Shown here: positions 27,436 through 37,066 of the stretch, one piece after another | Numbering within the stretch: position 1 is the stretch's first letter | How the letters are laid out: every line of letters starts with the position of its first letter | NCBI RefSeq assembly: GCF_005403045.1 | Contig: NZ_BJCL01000007.1 | Span: 124,001-188,000 of the forward strand | Direction of reading: 5' to 3' | Length of the DNA: 64,000 nucleotides | DNA from: Pseudaquabacterium pictum | GTDB taxonomy: Bacteria > Pseudomonadota > Gammaproteobacteria > Burkholderiales > Burkholderiaceae_C | The notes under the pieces: generated by a model | Databases searched by the model: none | Told to the model about the DNA's origin: nothing | The model's input: the letters and a program-made list of their open reading frames with translations, nothing else | Program-made: the position numbers and the translations under genes

Positions 27436-28125
27436 ATGCGCTTCCACACGATCGCCCTTGCCGCCGCCCTGATCGCCGCCACCCTCGGCCAGGCCCATGC
27501 CGGCACCATCAGCTACAGCGCCGACGCCTTCGCGGCCGAGGAGACCGACTGGAACAGCTTTGCCGAACTGCAGCGCTTCGACCCGTCGATGGGCATGCTG
27601 CAGCAAGTCACGCTGACGCTCCACGGCAACCTGAGCGGCATCGCAGCCGCCGAGAACCTGAACAACCGGGCGACCCTGCTGACGCTGACGCTGCGCGCTG
27701 AACTGTCGCTGGCACGGCCCGACTCGCTGGACGTGCTGGTGAGCACCACGCCGCTGGCCAGCCAGAGCTTCTCGGCGGCCGTCTACGACCGCGGCATCGA
27801 CTACGCCGGCGCGTCAGGCACCACGCTGTCCAACCTGACGGCCAGCAGCAGCAGCAGCGCATCGTTCACCGACGCTCCGACGCTGGCACTGTTTTCCGGC
27901 CCGGGCAAGGTTCAGCTGCCGTTTGTGGCAGTGGGCCTCTCGCAGGTCAGCGGCGCAGGCAACCTGGCCTATGACTTCAGCACCTACGCCGGCGGTGTCG
28001 CCAGCGTGCACTACACCTACCAGCCCTCGGCCACGCTGCCGCCAGTGCCCGAGCCCACCACCTGGGCGCTGATGTTCGCCGGCCTGGGTGTGGTCAGCTG
28101 GCTGGCCCGGCGCCGCGCTGCCTGA
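27436..28125 (+). CDS. PEP-CTERM protein with choice-of-anchor E-like domain (second of pair)
   Basis: A 229-residue exported paralogue of the preceding gene. Signal peptide MRFHTIALAAALIAATLGQA, cleavage near HAG. The domain hallmark LQRFDPSMGMLQQVTLTLHG parallels LQQFDPLMGTLNAVTFQFSG in the first copy. A Ser-rich stretch is near residue 140, and the tail VPEPTTWALMFAGLGVVSW then ARRRAA is the sorting signal. It is probably transcribed with the first copy from the sigma-54 promoter and ends at a strong terminator 24 bases downstream. The exosortase is not in this window. Confidence 0.87.
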   Translation: MRFHTIALAAALIAATLGQAHAGTISYSADAFAAEETDWNSFAELQRFDPSMGMLQQVTLTLHGNLSGIAAAENLNNRATLLTLTLRAELSLARPDSLDVLVSTTPLASQSFSAAVYDRGIDYAGASGTTLSNLTASSSSSASFTDAPTLALFSGPGKVQLPFVAVGLSQVSGAGNLAYDFSTYAGGVASVHYTYQPSATLPPVPEPTTWALMFAGLGVVSWLARRRAA

Positions 28126-28148
28126 CCGCGCAGCCTGCGCTGCACCAC

Positions 28149-28175
28149 AAGCCGCCCCTCGGGGCGGCTTTTTTT
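28149..28175 (+). terminator. Rho-independent terminator after the PEP-CTERM pair
   Basis: AAGCCGCCCC, a TC loop and GGGGCGGCTT form a 10-bp stem running into seven T. It ends the PEP-CTERM transcript just before the promoter region of the sugar ABC operon. Confidence 0.9.
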
Positions 28176-28228
28176 CGTCTGCGCACCACCGGACGGATGC
28201 GGGAAAGCCCGGGCGCCGGTGCTGGTCA

Positions 28229-28241
28229 ATCGTCATACGAT
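28229..28241. promoter_or_regulatory. FadR/GntR-type operator before the sugar ABC operon
   Basis: ATCGTCATACGAT is a perfect palindrome with arms ATCGT/ACGAT around CAT, following the T-GT-N3-AC-A pattern of FadR-subfamily regulators. With flanks, CAATCGTCATACGATA matches the site at 25470-25482 at 15 of 16 positions. It lies about 60 bases before the first gene of the operon that encodes a FadR-type regulator. Confidence 0.68.
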
Positions 28242-28302
28242 AAGACCACGAAGCGCCGCCGGTCGAGCGGGCGCACGGCCACCCCCACTGGAGACTGAGA
28301 CG

Positions 28303-29691
28303 ATGCACCGCAAGACTTCCTGGATCACCACTGCCTTGGTCGGCGCAGGCCTGCTGGCCGCCGGCCCCGCCTTTGCCCAGGCGCAGGAGAAGCTCACCGT
28401 CTGGTGGGTCAAGGGGTTCTACAAGGCCGAGGACGAGGCGCTGTTCGAGGCCATCAAGAAGTTCGAGGCCAAGAACAAGAACATCAAGATCGAGCTGTCG
28501 CAGTACCCGATCCAGGACATGATCCCCAAGACCGTGGCCGCGCTGGATTCCAACGCACCGCCCGACGTCGCCTACTCCGACACCTACGACTTCCAGGTCA
28601 CCGCCAAGTGGGCCTATGACGGCAAGCTGGAGGACATCACCGGCGTGATCGACCCGCTGCGTGCCAAGTTCGAGCCGCGCGCGCTGTCCACCACCTTCCT
28701 GCTGAACAACACCAACGGCACGCGGGCGTACTACGCCTACCCGGTCAAGCAGCAGACCATGCACATCCAGTACTGGAAGGACATGCTGGCCGACGCGGGC
28801 TTCAAGGACACCGACATCCCCAAGGACTGGAAGGGCTACTGGGACTTCTGGTGCTCCAAGGTGCAGGTGGGCTACCGCCAGAAGACCGGCAACCGCGGCT
28901 TCGGCATCGGCATGCCCATGGGCGTGGACTCCACCGACTCGTTCTTCTCGTTCCTGACCTTCATGGACGCGTACAACGTTCAGCTGGTCAACGACGCCGG
29001 CAAGCTGCTGGTCGACGACCCGGCAGTGCGCACCGCCCTGATCAACGCGGTGACCGACTACACCGCGGTGTACGCCAAGGGCTGCACGCCGCCGTCGTCC
29101 ACCAGCTGGAAGGACCCGGACAACAACGTCGCCTTCCACAACAAGACGACGGTGATGACGCACAACGCCACCATCTCCATCGCCGCGAAGTGGCTGGACG
29201 ACATGAACAACACCACGCTGACCGAAGCCCAGCGTGCCACCGCCAAGAAGAACTACACCGAGCTGATCGCCACCGCCGGCTTCCCCAACAAGCCCGACGG
29301 CAGCAAGATGACCTACCGCGCCGCGGTGAAGACCGGCGTGATCTTCAAGGACGCCAAGAACAAGCCGGCCGCCAAGAAGTTCGTCGCCTTCCTGCTGGAA
29401 GAAGCCAACCTCACGCCGTATGTGGAAGGCTCGCTGGGCCGCTGGTTCCCGGTGCAGAAGACCGCGCAGCAGAGCGCCTTCTGGAAGGGTGACCCGCACC
29501 GCCTGGCCGTCTACAACCAGTTCATGGCCGGCACCACGCCGTTCGAGTTCACCAAGAACTTCAAGTTCACCATCCTGAACAACGAGAACGTCTGGGCCAA
29601 GACGATGAACCGGGTGCTCAACGAGAAGGTGCCGGTGGACAAGGCGGTCGACGAGATGATCGCCCGCATCAAGGCTGTCGCGGGGTCCTGA
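28303..29691 (+). CDS. Sugar ABC transporter substrate-binding protein (family 1)
   Basis: A 462-residue periplasmic binding protein. The ATG follows a GGAG site, and the Sec signal peptide has a core TTALVGAGLLAAGPAFA. Mature sequence begins with QEKLTVWWVKGFYKAEDEAL, a typical family-1 solute-binding start. It delivers a sugar or sugar derivative to the two permeases encoded next. The neighbours (gluconokinase, SDR, epimerase, and a galactonate-type catabolic operon sharing the operator) suggest a hexose, glycoside or sugar acid, but the ligand is not readable. A dispersed structured repeat separates it from the permease genes. Confidence 0.9.
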   Translation: MHRKTSWITTALVGAGLLAAGPAFAQAQEKLTVWWVKGFYKAEDEALFEAIKKFEAKNKNIKIELSQYPIQDMIPKTVAALDSNAPPDVAYSDTYDFQVTAKWAYDGKLEDITGVIDPLRAKFEPRALSTTFLLNNTNGTRAYYAYPVKQQTMHIQYWKDMLADAGFKDTDIPKDWKGYWDFWCSKVQVGYRQKTGNRGFGIGMPMGVDSTDSFFSFLTFMDAYNVQLVNDAGKLLVDDPAVRTALINAVTDYTAVYAKGCTPPSSTSWKDPDNNVAFHNKTTVMTHNATISIAAKWLDDMNNTTLTEAQRATAKKNYTELIATAGFPNKPDGSKMTYRAAVKTGVIFKDAKNKPAAKKFVAFLLEEANLTPYVEGSLGRWFPVQKTAQQSAFWKGDPHRLAVYNQFMAGTTPFEFTKNFKFTILNNENVWAKTMNRVLNEKVPVDKAVDEMIARIKAVAGS

Positions 29692-29695
29692 GCCC

Positions 29696-29774
29696 ACCCC
29701 CGTAGCGCCTTCGGCGCTCCCCCTCAAGGGGGCCACCCCAGCGGCCCGGCGGAGCCGGTTCCGCGGGGTGCGCT
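29696..29774 (+). repeat. Dispersed GC-rich intergenic repeat, copy 2
   Basis: About 79 bp beginning five bases after the binding-protein stop codon. It holds a hairpin AGCGCCTTCGGCGCT with a TTCG-type loop, a C-run/G-run stem around CCCCCTCAAGGGGG, and the conserved block CAGCGGCCCGGCGGAGCCGG followed by TTCCGCGG. Related to 6888-6970 and 54285-54366. As in copy 1, it lies after a binding-protein gene and before its permease genes. Confidence 0.85.
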
Positions 29775-29828
29775 GGATCTGCAACGCTTGGCGGCGACCG
29801 TGCCGCCCACTGAATCGGCGAGGGCCGC

Positions 29829-30695
29829 ATGAACACCACCACGATGCCGGCCGCCTACACGGCACCGCCGCCCAAGCAACTCAGCTCCTGGGAGTTCTGG
29901 GGCCGCATCCTGGTGCTGCCCTATGTGGTGGTGTTCCTGGTCTTCGTGCTCTACCCGGTGGGCTACGGCCTGTGGCTGGCGCGCCACCCGGAGAGCTACA
30001 GCAAGCTGTTCGACGACCCGATCTTCCTGCGCACCGCCATCAACACCCTGGTGTTCCTGGTTGTGGCCATCAACCTGAAGATGGTGATTGCGTTGGGGCT
30101 GTCGGGCTTCTTCGTGCAGGCGCGCTGGTGGATCAAGATCCTGTCGGTGCTGTTCATCCTGCCGTGGGCGGTGCCGTCGATCCCCACGATCCTGTCGGTG
30201 CGCTTCATGCTCAACCCCGAGTGGGGCGTGATCAACACCACCATCTTCAAGCTCACCGGGCTCGATGGCCCCAACTGGCTGAACGATCCGACCTTGGCGC
30301 TGGCCTTCTCGATGCTGATGCACATCTGGAAGAGCCTGCCCTTCTGGACCTTGATCCTGCTGGCCGGCCGGCTGGCCATCCCCACCGAGCAGTACGAGGC
30401 CGCCAGTGTCGATGGCGCCAGCCGCTGGCAGAAGTTTCGCTTCATCACCTGGCCGGCGATGCGCACGCTGTTCGTCACCTCGACCATCCTGTCGATGATC
30501 TGGACGCTGGGCGACTTCAACAGCGTCTACCTGCTCACCGGCGGCGGTCCGGCCGACCTGACCCACGTGCTGGCCACGCTGGGCATCCGCTACCTGCGGC
30601 TGGACCAGATCGACCTGGCCATGGCCTCCATCGTGGTGGCCATGCCCCTGGTGCTGCCGCTGGTCTACATCCTGATGAAGAGGCTGTCGAAATGA
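29829..30695 (+). CDS. Sugar ABC transporter permease (MalF/UgpA type)
   Basis: A 288-residue inner-membrane permease with about six hydrophobic helices. The cytoplasmic EAA loop reads EQYEAASVDGASRWQKFRFI near residues 188-207, the ATPase docking site. It begins after a repeat-containing gap of 137 bases behind the binding-protein gene and ends in an ATGA overlap with the second permease. Together they form the channel of the importer. Family relatives carry mono- or oligosaccharides. Confidence 0.92.
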   Translation: MNTTTMPAAYTAPPPKQLSSWEFWGRILVLPYVVVFLVFVLYPVGYGLWLARHPESYSKLFDDPIFLRTAINTLVFLVVAINLKMVIALGLSGFFVQARWWIKILSVLFILPWAVPSIPTILSVRFMLNPEWGVINTTIFKLTGLDGPNWLNDPTLALAFSMLMHIWKSLPFWTLILLAGRLAIPTEQYEAASVDGASRWQKFRFITWPAMRTLFVTSTILSMIWTLGDFNSVYLLTGGGPADLTHVLATLGIRYLRLDQIDLAMASIVVAMPLVLPLVYILMKRLSK

Positions 30696-31546
30696 GCAAG
30701 GGCCTGAGCTGGAAGAAGGTCAGCACCGAGGCCCAGCTGCTGCTGGTGGGCATCCCGGTGCTGCTGTGGACCCTGGTGCCGATCTACCACATGTTCCTGT
30801 TCGCCATCAGCGAGCGGGACACCGCCACCTCCGGCCGCCTGTGGCCCAAGAACCCCACGCTGCAGAACTTCGAGATCGTCTTCCAGCAGAAGCATTTCTA
30901 CCTGAACCACTTCTGGCAGCAGATGGCCAACTCGGTGCTGATCGCCGCCGCGGTGGGCGTGATCACGCTGTTCATCGCCACCTGCGCGGCCTTCGCCATC
31001 AGCCGGCTGAAGGTGCGCGGCGGCCGCACGGTGATGAACCTGGCGCTGTTCACCTACTTCATCCCCGCAGCCTTCCTGGCCGTGCCGATGTACAAGACCA
31101 TGGGCAACTACGGCCTGCTGAACAACCAGTGGGCGCTGATCCTGGCGATGGTCACCATTGCCTCGCCCTACTGCATCTGGGTGCTCAAGCAGGCCTCGGA
31201 CAAGCTGCCGATGGAGCTTGATGAAGCGGCCCGCATGGACGGCGCCACCGCACCGCAGCTGTTCCGCCTGGTCTACCTGCCGCTGATGGTGCCCAGCCTG
31301 GTGGCCGTGGGCACCTACAGCCTGCTGCTGGCCTGGAACGAATACCTCTACGCCTTCCTGCTGCTGAGCAAGGACACCGACGTCACCCTGTCGGTGGCGC
31401 TGGGCAGCTTCATGTCGGCCGACGATTCGCCGTGGGAGCTGTTGATGGCCACCGGCCTCGTCTATGCCCTGCCGCCCGCGGCCATCTACTACGCCTTCAA
31501 GCGCTACATGGTCGGCGGCCTCACGGCCGGTGCCGTGAAATCCTGA
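30692..31546 (+). CDS. Sugar ABC transporter permease (MalG/UgpE type)
   Basis: A 284-residue carbohydrate permease. The EAA loop [20 protein letters not shown] near residues 171-190 and C-terminal GLTAGAVKS are typical of MalG-like proteins. The start overlaps the previous stop as ATGA, giving coupled translation with its partner permease. An ATPase gene follows 10 bases after the stop. It has six predicted helices, the first near residues 17-38. Confidence 0.92.
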   Translation: MSKGLSWKKVSTEAQLLLVGIPVLLWTLVPIYHMFLFAISERDTATSGRLWPKNPTLQNFEIVFQQKHFYLNHFWQQMANSVLIAAAVGVITLFIATCAAFAISRLKVRGGRTVMNLALFTYFIPAAFLAVPMYKTMGNYGLLNNQWALILAMVTIASPYCIWVLKQASDKLPMELDEAARMDGATAPQLFRLVYLPLMVPSLVAVGTYSLLLAWNEYLYAFLLLSKDTDVTLSVALGSFMSADDSPWELLMATGLVYALPPAAIYYAFKRYMVGGLTAGAVKS

Positions 31547-31556
31547 GAACCCATCC

Positions 31557-32618
<1,062 letters not shown>

Positions 32619-32620
32619 CC

Positions 32621-33160
32621 ATGGGGGCCGCCGCCGCCGCACACCAGCCGCCCCGGCAACTGGTGGTGATGGGCGTCAGTGGCTGCGGCAAGTCGTCGGT
32701 GGGCCGGCTGCTGGCCCAGGCCCTGGGCCATGGCTTCATCGAGGGCGATGAGCTGCACCCACCCGCCAACGTGGCGAAGATGGCCGCCGGCACGCCGCTG
32801 ACCGATGCCGACCGCGCCGGCTGGCTGGCCGAGATCGGCCGCCGCCTGGGCCAGGCCCAGGCCGCCGGCCAGGGCCTGGTGGTGTCATGCTCGGCCCTCA
32901 AGCGCAGCTACCGCGATGGCCTGCGCGCCGCCTGCCCCGGCCTGCAGTTCGTGCACCTGCACGGCAGTGCCGATCTGCTGCGTCACCGGCTGCAGGCCCG
33001 CACCGGCCACTACATGCCGCCCAGCCTGCTCGACAGCCAGCTGGCCACGCTGGAGCCGCCTGCCGCGGATGAAGCCGCCATCACGCTCGACATCAGCCCG
33101 CCCACCGCCCAGGTGGTGGCCGCGGCGCTGGCACAGTGGCAGGTTTCCACCACCCCTTGA
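32621..33160 (+). CDS. gntK: Gluconokinase
   Basis: A 179-residue P-loop kinase of the GntK family, making 6-phosphogluconate from gluconate and ATP. P-loop GVSGCGKSSVG has Lys24; the conserved blocks EGDELHPPANVAKMAAGTPL and SCSALKRSYRDGLR follow, then GHYMPPSLLDSQLATLE near the end. Length is typical. It sits in the sugar importer operon just after the ATPase gene, so its product may act on an imported or oxidised sugar acid. Zwf, elsewhere in the window, produces the same 6-phosphogluconate pool. Confidence 0.92.
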   Translation: MGAAAAAHQPPRQLVVMGVSGCGKSSVGRLLAQALGHGFIEGDELHPPANVAKMAAGTPLTDADRAGWLAEIGRRLGQAQAAGQGLVVSCSALKRSYRDGLRAACPGLQFVHLHGSADLLRHRLQARTGHYMPPSLLDSQLATLEPPAADEAAITLDISPPTAQVVAAALAQWQVSTTP

Positions 33161-33172
33161 CCGGCCTCCGCC

Positions 33173-33559
33173 ATGCCTGCCCACTTCACCCAGGTCATCC
33201 TGTTCACCGATGCCGACGGCCGCGCCCGCTTCCGCGAGCAACCCATCGCCCTGACCGAGGGCAAGCCGCAGGCCATGCTGTCGCCGCTGATGCCCAGCGG
33301 CGGCATGCAACTGCGCCACAGCCCGGTGGGCTTCCGCAGCGACTTCCACTGCACCGGCGATCCGCAATGGGTCTTCATCCTCGGCGGCCAGATGGAGATC
33401 GGCCTGCAGGACGGCAGCAGCCGGATCTTCGGGCCGGGCCAGCATTTCTTCTCGGCCGACACCCTGCCGGCCGGCGCCAGCTTCGACCCCGCGGTGCACG
33501 GCCACTGGAGCCGGCAGGTCGGCCCTGATCCGCTGGTCACCGCCTTCGTCCGCGGCTGA
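33173..33559 (+). CDS. Small cupin-domain protein
   Basis: A 128-residue single-domain protein with a cupin-like beta-barrel pattern: DPQWVFILGGQMEIGLQDGS near residues 62-81 (the G-X5-HXH region in modified form, without a clear HXH) and FGPGQHFFSADTLPAG near 86-101. It is located between gluconokinase and the regulator gene in the sugar operon. It may bind a sugar acid or isomerise/lactonise it, but the loss of canonical metal ligands leaves the activity open. Confidence 0.72.
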   Translation: MPAHFTQVILFTDADGRARFREQPIALTEGKPQAMLSPLMPSGGMQLRHSPVGFRSDFHCTGDPQWVFILGGQMEIGLQDGSSRIFGPGQHFFSADTLPAGASFDPAVHGHWSRQVGPDPLVTAFVRG

Positions 33560-33595
33560 TCCTTCGGCACAGCGCTTGCAACCCCCGGGCCCACC

Positions 33596-34381
33596 ATGAT
33601 CAAGAACGTGCACGGCAACACCGTCGACCAGCTGGGCGAGGACATCGTCAGCGGCCGCTATGCCGTGGGCGCGGCGCTGCCGCCCGAGCCGATGCTGTGC
33701 GAGACGCTGGGCGTCAGCCGCACCGTGATCCGCGAAGCGGTCAAGAGCCTGGTGGCCAAGGGCCTGCTGATCACCGGCCCCAAGCTGGGCACCCGCGTGC
33801 TGCCCGAAGAGCACTGGAACTGGTTCGACCCCGACGTGGTGGTCTGGCAGAGCAAGATCGGCTTCACCCGCGAGTTCCTGCGCGATCTGCAGGAGCTGCG
33901 CCGCGTCGTCGAGCCGGCCGCGGTGCGCCTGGCCGCCGAACGCGCCACCGCCGACGACATCGCCAACATCGAGGAAGCCTACGCCGGCATGCGCGCGGCC
34001 ATCGAGTTGGGTGGCGACTACGTCACCCACGACCTGCGCTTCCACCAGGGCCTGCTGCGCGCCTGCCACAACCGCATGGTCATCCAGATGAGCAAGGCAC
34101 TGGGCGCGCTGCTGCGCACCGCCTTCGAGCTGTCGACGATGCGGCCCGACGGGCCCGCGCAATCCCTGCCGCTGCACCGCGCGGTGCTGGATGCCGTGAT
34201 CGCCCGCGCGCCGGCCAAGGCCGAGCGGGCCATCCTGGTGCTGATCGACGGCGCCGGCGAAGACATCGAGACCGTGCTGAACTCGCGCCGCAAGCTGCCC
34301 TCGCTGGCCCTGCCGGCGCCGCGGCTGAAGGCACGCCTGCCGGCAGCCGTGGCGGCCAAGCCGGCCGCGCCCGCACGCTGA
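33596..34381 (+). CDS. FadR/GntR-family transcriptional regulator
   Basis: A 261-residue regulator. The winged helix-turn-helix is within residues 11-68, with LPPEPMLCETLGVSRTVIREAV as recognition region (given here by its first and last residues Leu30 and Val51). The C-terminal all-helical FCD-type domain follows, with DLRFHQGLLRACHNRMV carrying the Asp/His metal-ligand pattern. FadR-subfamily members bind T-GT-N-AC-A palindromes; sites of that type stand before both the dehydratase operon and this operon, so it is the obvious candidate for both. A sugar acid is the likely inducer. The C-terminal 25 residues are Ala/Lys/Pro-rich and probably disordered. Confidence 0.9.
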   Translation: MIKNVHGNTVDQLGEDIVSGRYAVGAALPPEPMLCETLGVSRTVIREAVKSLVAKGLLITGPKLGTRVLPEEHWNWFDPDVVVWQSKIGFTREFLRDLQELRRVVEPAAVRLAAERATADDIANIEEAYAGMRAAIELGGDYVTHDLRFHQGLLRACHNRMVIQMSKALGALLRTAFELSTMRPDGPAQSLPLHRAVLDAVIARAPAKAERAILVLIDGAGEDIETVLNSRRKLPSLALPAPRLKARLPAAVAAKPAAPAR

Positions 34382-34411
34382 TTCCCGTCCACTTCCCACC
34401 CCCACACCACC

Positions 34412-35437
34412 ATGCAACTGCTCATCACCGGCGGCGCCGGCTTCGTCGGCGCCCGCCTCGCGCGCACCCTGCTGCAGCGCGGCCAGCTCGGCGGCCAGGC
34501 CATCACCCGCATCGTGCTGGCCGACATGGCACCGCCACCGGCCGACCTGCTGGCCGATGGCCGCGTCGAGGCCCGCGTCGGCCCGCTGCTGCAGCACTGT
34601 GAAGGCCTGCGCGACGAGGCCATGGACGGCGTCTTCCACCTCGCCTCGGCCGTGTCGGGCGAATGCGAGGCCGACTTCGACCTCGGCCTGCGCAGCAACC
34701 TCGACAGCACCCGCGCCCTGCTGGATGCGCTGCGCCATCGGGTCAACGGTGGCGCGGCGCCAGCGAAGCTGGTGTTCAGCAGCTCGGTGGCCGTCTACGG
34801 CCCCGATGCGGCGGTGCCGATGCCGGCCATCGTGACCGACACCACCCTGCCCACGCCGCAGACCAGCTACGGCATCCAGAAGCACATCTGCGAGCACCTG
34901 GTGGCCGACTACACCCGCAAGGGCTACATCGACGGCCGCAGCGCCCGGCTGATGACCGTCACCGTGCGGCCTGGCCGGCCCAACGGTGCCGCCTCGTCGT
35001 TCTTCAGCGGCATCATCCGCGAGCCGCTGGCCGGCGTGGAGGCCATCTGCCCGGTGGATGCCGGCGTGCGCCATCCGGTCAGCAGCCCGCAGCGCACGGT
35101 CGACGGCCTGATCGCCGTCTACGAGGCCAGCCGTGAGGCCTACGGCGGCCGCACCGCGCTGAACCTGCCGGCGCTGAACATCAGCGTGGCCGAGATGCTG
35201 GCCGCGCTGGAAGCCGTGGCCGGCCCGGCCGTGCGCGCCCGGGTGCGCTTCCAGCGCGACGAGCGCATCGCCGGCATCGTGGCCAACTGGCCCACCGGCG
35301 CCCGCGCCGACCGCGCCGCCGCGCTGGGCCTGCTGCCCGAGGACAACTTCGCCGACATCGTCCGCCAGTACATCGCCGACTGCCGCGCCGCCCACACCGG
35401 CCCGGGCACGCCCGATGCACTGAAAGGTCTGGCATGA
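34412..35437 (+). CDS. NAD-dependent epimerase/dehydratase family protein (D-erythronate dehydrogenase-like)
   Basis: A 341-residue extended short-chain dehydrogenase. Nucleotide motif GGAGFVG is at residues 7-13, and the catalytic pair is Tyr153 and Lys157 in SYGIQKH. The block VTVRPGRPNGAASSFFSGII resembles D-erythronate/threonate dehydrogenases (DenD/LtnD-like), which oxidise C4 sugar acids; partner kinases and decarboxylases of that pathway are not present here, so a different sugar acid is possible. The stop overlaps the next SDR start as ATGA, indicating coupled expression within the importer operon. Confidence 0.85.
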   Translation: MQLLITGGAGFVGARLARTLLQRGQLGGQAITRIVLADMAPPPADLLADGRVEARVGPLLQHCEGLRDEAMDGVFHLASAVSGECEADFDLGLRSNLDSTRALLDALRHRVNGGAAPAKLVFSSSVAVYGPDAAVPMPAIVTDTTLPTPQTSYGIQKHICEHLVADYTRKGYIDGRSARLMTVTVRPGRPNGAASSFFSGIIREPLAGVEAICPVDAGVRHPVSSPQRTVDGLIAVYEASREAYGGRTALNLPALNISVAEMLAALEAVAGPAVRARVRFQRDERIAGIVANWPTGARADRAAALGLLPEDNFADIVRQYIADCRAAHTGPGTPDALKGLA

Positions 35438-36201
35438 GCAACGCCACGCCGGCGCAATACGACCTGCGCGGCCGCGTGGCGGTGGTCACCGGCGGTGCGC
35501 AGGGCATTGGCCTGGCCACCGCCCGGCGGCTGCAGCACAGCGGCGCCACCGTGGTGCTGTGGGATCTGGATGCGGAACGCCTGCCTGGCGCGGTGCAGGC
35601 CCTGGCCGGCGGCGGACCGGTCTCGGCCGAGGTGGTGCAGCTCACCGACGAAGCCGCCGTGGCCACCGCCACCGCCGCCACCATCGCCCGCCACGGCCGC
35701 ATCGACATCCTGGTCAACAACGCCGGCATCACCGGCGGCAACGCGCCCACCTGGGAACTGTCGCCAGCCGCCTGGCGCCAGGTGGTGGAAGTGAACCTGA
35801 TTGCGCCCTTCCTCACCTGCCGGGCGGTGGTGCCGGGCATGATCGCCAGCGGCTGGGGCCGCATCGTCAACATCGCCTCGGTGGCCGGCAAGGAAGGCAA
35901 CCCCAACGCCAGCCACTACAGCGCCAGCAAGGCCGGGCTGATCGGCCTGACCAAGAGCCTGGGCAAGGAGCTGGCCACCACCGGCGTGCTGGTCAATGCG
36001 GTGGCACCGGCGGCGGCCCGCACCGCCATCTTCGACCAGATGGCGCCGCAGCACATCCAGTTCATGCTGGGCAAGATCCCGATGGGCCGCTTCGTCGACG
36101 TCGACGAGATCGCCGCGATGGTGGCCTGGCTCAGCTCGCCCGAATGCAGCTTTGCCACCGGTTCGGTGTTCGACCTGTCCGGCGGCCGCGCCACTTATTG
36201 A
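35434..36201 (+). CDS. Short-chain dehydrogenase/reductase (sugar or polyol type)
   Basis: A 255-residue classical SDR. Cofactor motif TGGAQGIG is near residues 18-25, NNAG near 90, and the catalytic pair is Tyr162 and Lys166 in YSASK. The Asp in VLWDLDAERL suggests NAD preference. Last gene of the sugar importer operon, coupled to the upstream dehydrogenase. In this context it may oxidise an imported aldose to its lactone or a ketose/polyol, feeding the sugar-acid dehydratase pathway encoded to the left; this is inference. Confidence 0.87.
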   Translation: MSNATPAQYDLRGRVAVVTGGAQGIGLATARRLQHSGATVVLWDLDAERLPGAVQALAGGGPVSAEVVQLTDEAAVATATAATIARHGRIDILVNNAGITGGNAPTWELSPAAWRQVVEVNLIAPFLTCRAVVPGMIASGWGRIVNIASVAGKEGNPNASHYSASKAGLIGLTKSLGKELATTGVLVNAVAPAAARTAIFDQMAPQHIQFMLGKIPMGRFVDVDEIAAMVAWLSSPECSFATGSVFDLSGGRATY

Positions 36202-36281
36202 GCCTGGTACGCATTCGCCGCTGCGCCAGCACCCCGGGCCTGGGTTCCAATCGCGCTTTGGGCTGAACAAAGAACAACGCC

Positions 36282-37034
36282 ATGCTGGAACTCCTGAGCA
36301 ACCCGCAGACCTGGATCGCCTTCGCCACGCTCACCTTGCTGGAGCTGGTGCTGGGCATCGACAACATCATCTTCATCTCGATCCTGGTCGACAAGCTGCC
36401 CAAGGCCAAGCAGGAGCTGGCCCGCAAGATCGGCCTGTTCATGGCCATGTTCATGCGCATCGGCCTGCTGCTGGTGCTGGCCTGGATCGTCGGCCTGGTA
36501 GCGCCGCTGTTCACCGTGTTCGGGCAGGAGATCTCCGGGCGTGACCTGATCCTGATCGCCGGCGGCCTGTTCCTGATCTGGAAGAGCACCGGCGAGATCC
36601 ACCAGTCGCTCGAAGGGGAAGAAGACCAGGGCGGGGCCAGCGCGGTCAAGGCCACCTTCGCCTCGGTCATCCTGCAGATCATGGTGGTCGACCTGGTGTT
36701 CTCGCTCGACTCGATCATCACCGCTGTCGGCATGGTCGACGACGTGCGCATCATGATCGCGGCGGTGATCTGCTCGGTGGCGCTGATGATGGTGTTCGCC
36801 AGTCCGATCGGCCGCTTCGTGTCTGCCCACCCCACCGTCAAGATGCTGGCGCTGTCCTTCCTGGTGGTCGTGGGCGTGGTGCTGGTGGCCGAGGGCTTCG
36901 ACCACCACGTGCCCAAGGGCTACATCTACTTCGCGATGGCCTTCTCGCTGGGCGTGGAGATGATCAACATCAACATGCGCAAGCGCCATGCCCGCAAGGT
37001 GACGCTGAACCCGCCGCGCATCCCGGGCGACTGA
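36282..37034 (+). CDS. TerC-family integral membrane protein
   Basis: A 250-residue inner-membrane protein with about seven helices. TerC hallmarks are LLELVLGIDNIIFISILVDK near residues 19-38 and VDLVFSLDSIITAVGMVDD near 146-164, where intramembrane Asp residues are thought to handle metal ions, plus a SPIGRFVSAHPTVKML loop. Relatives (TerC, Alx/MntX-like) export Mn or support membrane protein metalation. Monocistronic, with 80 bases upstream. That leader is too short for a yybP-ykoY riboswitch, and I see no such element. Confidence 0.88.
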   Translation: MLELLSNPQTWIAFATLTLLELVLGIDNIIFISILVDKLPKAKQELARKIGLFMAMFMRIGLLLVLAWIVGLVAPLFTVFGQEISGRDLILIAGGLFLIWKSTGEIHQSLEGEEDQGGASAVKATFASVILQIMVVDLVFSLDSIITAVGMVDDVRIMIAAVICSVALMMVFASPIGRFVSAHPTVKMLALSFLVVVGVVLVAEGFDHHVPKGYIYFAMAFSLGVEMININMRKRHARKVTLNPPRIPGD

Positions 37035-37040
37035 CCCCGC

Positions 37041-37062
37041 GGCCCGCCAGCCTCGGCGGGCC
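37041..37062 (+). terminator. GC-rich hairpin after the TerC gene
   Basis: GGCCCGCC and GGCGGGCC form an 8-bp stem with a six-base loop, 7 bases after the TerC stop. There is no T-run, so it may act as an RNA-end stabiliser or a weak terminator. Confidence 0.5.
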
Positions 37063-37066
37063 ACCA

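Noticed and set aside
36202-36281. Possible yybP-ykoY manganese riboswitch before the TerC gene
   Set aside because: The gap is only 80 bases and shows none of the conserved stems or the GGGGAGTA-type boxes.
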